Under the pieces are notes generated by a model. That model had not been told where the DNA came from. It ran no database searches and was given only the letters and a program-made list of their open reading frames with translations. Positions 62,058-64,000 of a DNA stretch of 64,000 bases are shown here, piece after piece (positions within the stretch are counted from its first letter, which is position 1; each line of letters starts with the position of its first letter). The position numbers were made by a program, and so were the translations under genes. This DNA is from an uncultured Veillonella sp. (lineage in GTDB: Bacteria > Bacillota > Negativicutes > Veillonellales > Veillonellaceae), in NCBI RefSeq assembly GCF_934230905.1, contig NZ_CAKQFJ010000009.1:11693-75692 (forward strand), read 5' to 3'.

Positions 62058-62768
62058 ATGGCAAAAGTAGGTAAGAAATACGCTGAAGCAGTAAAACTTA
62101 TTGAAGCTGGTAAGTTCTACGAACCAGCTGAAGCAATTGAGTTAGTTAAGAAAACTGCAACTGCAAATTTCGATGAAACAGTTGAAATCGCTTTCAACTT
62201 GAATGTCGACCCTAAATACGCTGATCAACAAGTTCGTGGTGCAGTAGTATTGCCTCATGGTACAGGCAAAACTAAACGCGTTCTTGTGTTCGCTAAAGGC
62301 GACAACATTAAAGTAGCTGAAGAAGCTGGCGCTGATTTCGTAGGTTCTGAAGAATTAGTAGCTAAAATCCAAGGTGGCTGGAGCGACTTCGACGTAGTAG
62401 TTGCTACACCAGACATGATGGGTCAAGTAGGCCGCCTTGGTAAAATTTTGGGTCCTAAAGGCTTGATGCCAAACCCTAAAGTTGGTACTGTAACTCCAGA
62501 TGTTGCTCGTGCAGTAAACGAAATCAAAGCTGGTAAAATCGAATACCGTACTGATAAAGCAGGTATCATTTCTTGCTCTATCGGTAAAGCGTCTTTCGAT
62601 GGTGAAAAATTACTTGACAATTACCGTACAATCGTTGATACTATTATCAAGGCTAAACCTGTAGCAGCTAAAGGTCAATACATTAAATCTGTAACCTTGT
62701 CCGCTACAATGGGCCCTGGTGTGCCTTTGAACGTGTTCAAATTGAGCAACGTAACCAAAGAGCAATAA
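62058..62768 (+). CDS. rplA: 50S ribosomal protein L1
   Basis: L1 stalk protein of 236 residues and likely repressor of its own operon. The signature IKAGKIEYRTDKAGIISCSIGKASF and GKILGPKGLMPNPKVGTVT are present. AAGGAGG precedes the ATG. Confidence 0.98.
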   Translation: MAKVGKKYAEAVKLIEAGKFYEPAEAIELVKKTATANFDETVEIAFNLNVDPKYADQQVRGAVVLPHGTGKTKRVLVFAKGDNIKVAEEAGADFVGSEELVAKIQGGWSDFDVVVATPDMMGQVGRLGKILGPKGLMPNPKVGTVTPDVARAVNEIKAGKIEYRTDKAGIISCSIGKASFDGEKLLDNYRTIVDTIIKAKPVAAKGQYIKSVTLSATMGPGVPLNVFKLSNVTKEQ

Positions 62769-62892
62769 TCACATATGTCTCTTAGCTGTAGACGGCTGGT
62801 ATGTATAATGGATGAAAATCCGCCCGCTGAGGCTGACACTAGAACAACCTAGGACTAGTTACGACCTCATCGTGTGCGATGAGGTCGTTTTT
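62769..62892 (+). promoter_or_regulatory. L10 leader with attenuator before rplJ
   Basis: The region contains a structured segment (62785-62860) resembling the known L10-binding leader, followed by a perfect 10-bp hairpin CGACCTCATC/GATGAGGTCG and TTTTT at 62862-62892. The arrangement fits L10-(L12)n attenuation of rplJL. Confidence 0.65.
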
Positions 62893-62942
62893 ACGCTAAG
62901 ATAGTACATAGAGCACCACAAAATCTATAAGGAGGTAATCTA

Positions 62943-63449
62943 ATGGCTGTCACTGAATCAAAAAAAGCAATTGTTGCTCAAATGAAAGAAACTCTTTCTG
63001 AAGCAAAAGGTGCTGTATTGATTGGTTACTCTGGTTTGACTGTTGCGCAAGCAACTGATCTTCGTCGCAAAATGTTGGCTGAAGGTGTTGAATACAAAGT
63101 AATCAAAAATACTTTGACTCGCATTGCTGCAAACGAATTGAATCTTGAAGGTTTCGCTGAGCATTTAGAAGGTCCAACTGCATTGGCTACTTCTAAAGAA
63201 GATGCTGTTGCACCTGCTCGTGTAATCGAACAATTTATCAAAGCTACAGAACAAGAAGTTGTTACTGTAAAAGCTGGTATCGTTGAAGGTGAAGTTATGG
63301 ACGCTGCAGGCGTTAAAGCAATTGCAAGCCTTCCAAACCGCGAAGGTATGCTTTCTATGTTGCTTTCCGTATTGCAAGCACCTGTTCGCAACGTTGCATA
63401 CGCTGTCAAAGCTGTTGCAGACGCTCAACCAGCAGAAGCTGCAGAATAA
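62943..63449 (+). CDS. rplJ: 50S ribosomal protein L10
   Basis: Anchors the L7/L12 dimers to the ribosome, 168 residues. The conserved YSGLTVAQATDLRRKMLAEGVEYKVIKNTL block is present, and the C-terminal helix for L12 is Ala-rich. AAGGAGG precedes the ATG. Confidence 0.97.
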   Translation: MAVTESKKAIVAQMKETLSEAKGAVLIGYSGLTVAQATDLRRKMLAEGVEYKVIKNTLTRIAANELNLEGFAEHLEGPTALATSKEDAVAPARVIEQFIKATEQEVVTVKAGIVEGEVMDAAGVKAIASLPNREGMLSMLLSVLQAPVRNVAYAVKAVADAQPAEAAE

Positions 63450-63519
63450 TTATTTCTGCGAATTACTCATTGGTCGCTTAAGACTGATACAATAAACTAT
63501 TTTATGGAGGAAAATTAAA

Positions 63520-63888
63520 ATGGCATTGAACATTGAAAACATCGTTGCTGAATTAAAAGAAGCAACTATTCTTGAACTTAATGATCTTGTAAAAGCAATC
63601 GAAGAAGAATTTGGCGTAACTGCAGCAGCTCCTGTAGCTGTAGCAGCTGCTGGTGGTGCTGACGGCGGCGCTGCTAAAGATTCCTTCGACGTAATCTTAA
63701 AAGATGCTGGCGGATCCAAAATCAACGTAATCAAAGTTGTTCGTGAAGCAACTGGTCTTGGCTTGAAAGAAGCTAAAGCTATCGTTGACGGCGCTCCTGC
63801 ACCTGTAAAAGAAGGCGTAGCTACTGATGCAGCTGAAGCTTTGAAAGCTCAATTGGAAGAAGCTGGCGCAACTGTAGAATTGAAATAA
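63520..63888 (+). CDS. rplL: 50S ribosomal protein L7/L12
   Basis: Acidic stalk protein of 122 residues that recruits GTPase factors. The N-terminal dimer helix, an Ala/Gly-rich hinge (about residues 38-52) and the C-terminal domain with KVVREATGLGLKEAKAIVDGAP are visible. GGAGG lies before the ATG, and a terminator follows. Confidence 0.98.
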   Translation: MALNIENIVAELKEATILELNDLVKAIEEEFGVTAAAPVAVAAAGGADGGAAKDSFDVILKDAGGSKINVIKVVREATGLGLKEAKAIVDGAPAPVKEGVATDAAEALKAQLEEAGATVELK

Positions 63889-63901
63889 TTCTAGCTATAG
63901 T

Positions 63902-63931
63902 AAAAGGCGTACCTTTGGGTACGCCTTTTTT
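63902..63931 (+). terminator. Terminator after rplL
   Basis: AAAAGGCGTACC/GGTACGCC stem with TTTG loop and TTTTTT. Confidence 0.9.
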
Positions 63932-63975
63932 GCGTTCTGATTACTGTGAAATGACTCTGTATAAAATTGATATTA

Positions 63976-64000
63976 AAAAGCGTGCCCCGAAGGACACGCT
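63976..64000. terminator. Partial terminator at the window edge
   Basis: AAAAAGCGTG...CACGCT hairpin with CGAA loop, cut by the window end. It probably serves a convergent minus-strand gene beyond it. Confidence 0.6.

Overview
The window looks like chromosome of an anaerobic, low-GC, diderm member of the Negativicutes, most likely Veillonella. That placement is an inference from gene content and style, not from a database search. The supports are strong AGGAGG-type ribosome binding sites, AT-rich intergenic DNA, ATG/GTG/TTG starts, a strict-anaerobe hydroxylamine reductase, a two-subunit Fe-S fumarase, a two-subunit Fe-S serine dehydratase, and the tRNA-tuf-secE-nusG-rplKAJL order. I saw no CRISPR array, prophage or recognisable insertion sequence. 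Most of the window is core chromosome.

Layout. 0-5.9 kb: a sodium/proton antiporter with dapF, the general PTS proteins EI and HPr, a CsoR-type metal sensor and a peptidoglycan glycosyltransferase. 5.9-10.6 kb: argG-argH under a good promoter flanked by two palindromes, then a PotE-like putrescine/ornithine exchanger. 10.7-17.2 kb: an accessory stretch with a DUF3829-like membrane protein, a large PLD-nuclease/DEAD-helicase/DUF3427 protein followed at once by a Nudix hydrolase, then a sulfurtransferase and exonuclease III. 17.2-18.9 kb: queuosine salvage, with queC, a large GC-rich nested hairpin, a predicted preQ1-I riboswitch and queT. 18.9-30.6 kb: glutamate dehydrogenase, an alanine/sodium symporter, ispE-gntR, YitT, phosphoglucomutase, an ACT/UPF0210 pair, and two steps of undecaprenyl-linked glycan synthesis (WecA/TagO-like and WecB).

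30.6-37.6 kb: the complete F1Fo ATP synthase, with atpZ-atpI separated from atpBEFHAGDC by a perfect 19-bp hairpin. 37.7-38.9 kb: a secreted unknown and a Val-Glu-Asn tRNA operon on the minus strand. 39.4-43.3 kb: class I fumarase, a UPF0340 protein, and a membrane-anchored unknown with repeated Thr-x-x-Phe motifs. 43.4-46.0 kb: a Crp/Fnr regulator divergent from hcp. 46.1-55.6 kb: serine dehydratase, the CCA enzyme, a PASTA-bearing penicillin-binding protein, and a compact folD-hypA-hypB-unknown-BrxF-like run. 55.8-64.0 kb: a Thr-Tyr-fMet-Thr-Met tRNA operon, tuf, a quinol nitric-oxide reductase, and rpmG-secE-nusG-rplK-rplA-rplJ-rplL.

How parts fit together. Hcp and the NO reductase form a nitrosative-stress pair. 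Their promoters share a 16-bp palindrome at matching distance from the -10, which suggests joint control by a Crp/Fnr activator, probably the one next to hcp. Serine dehydratase, fumarase, glutamate dehydrogenase and the ATP synthase fit an organism living on organic and amino acids. The most unusual items are the nested hairpin before the queT riboswitch, the PLD-helicase/Nudix pair, the BrxF-like ATPase without other BREX genes, and the NO reductase inserted into the normally conserved tuf-rpmG-secE junction.
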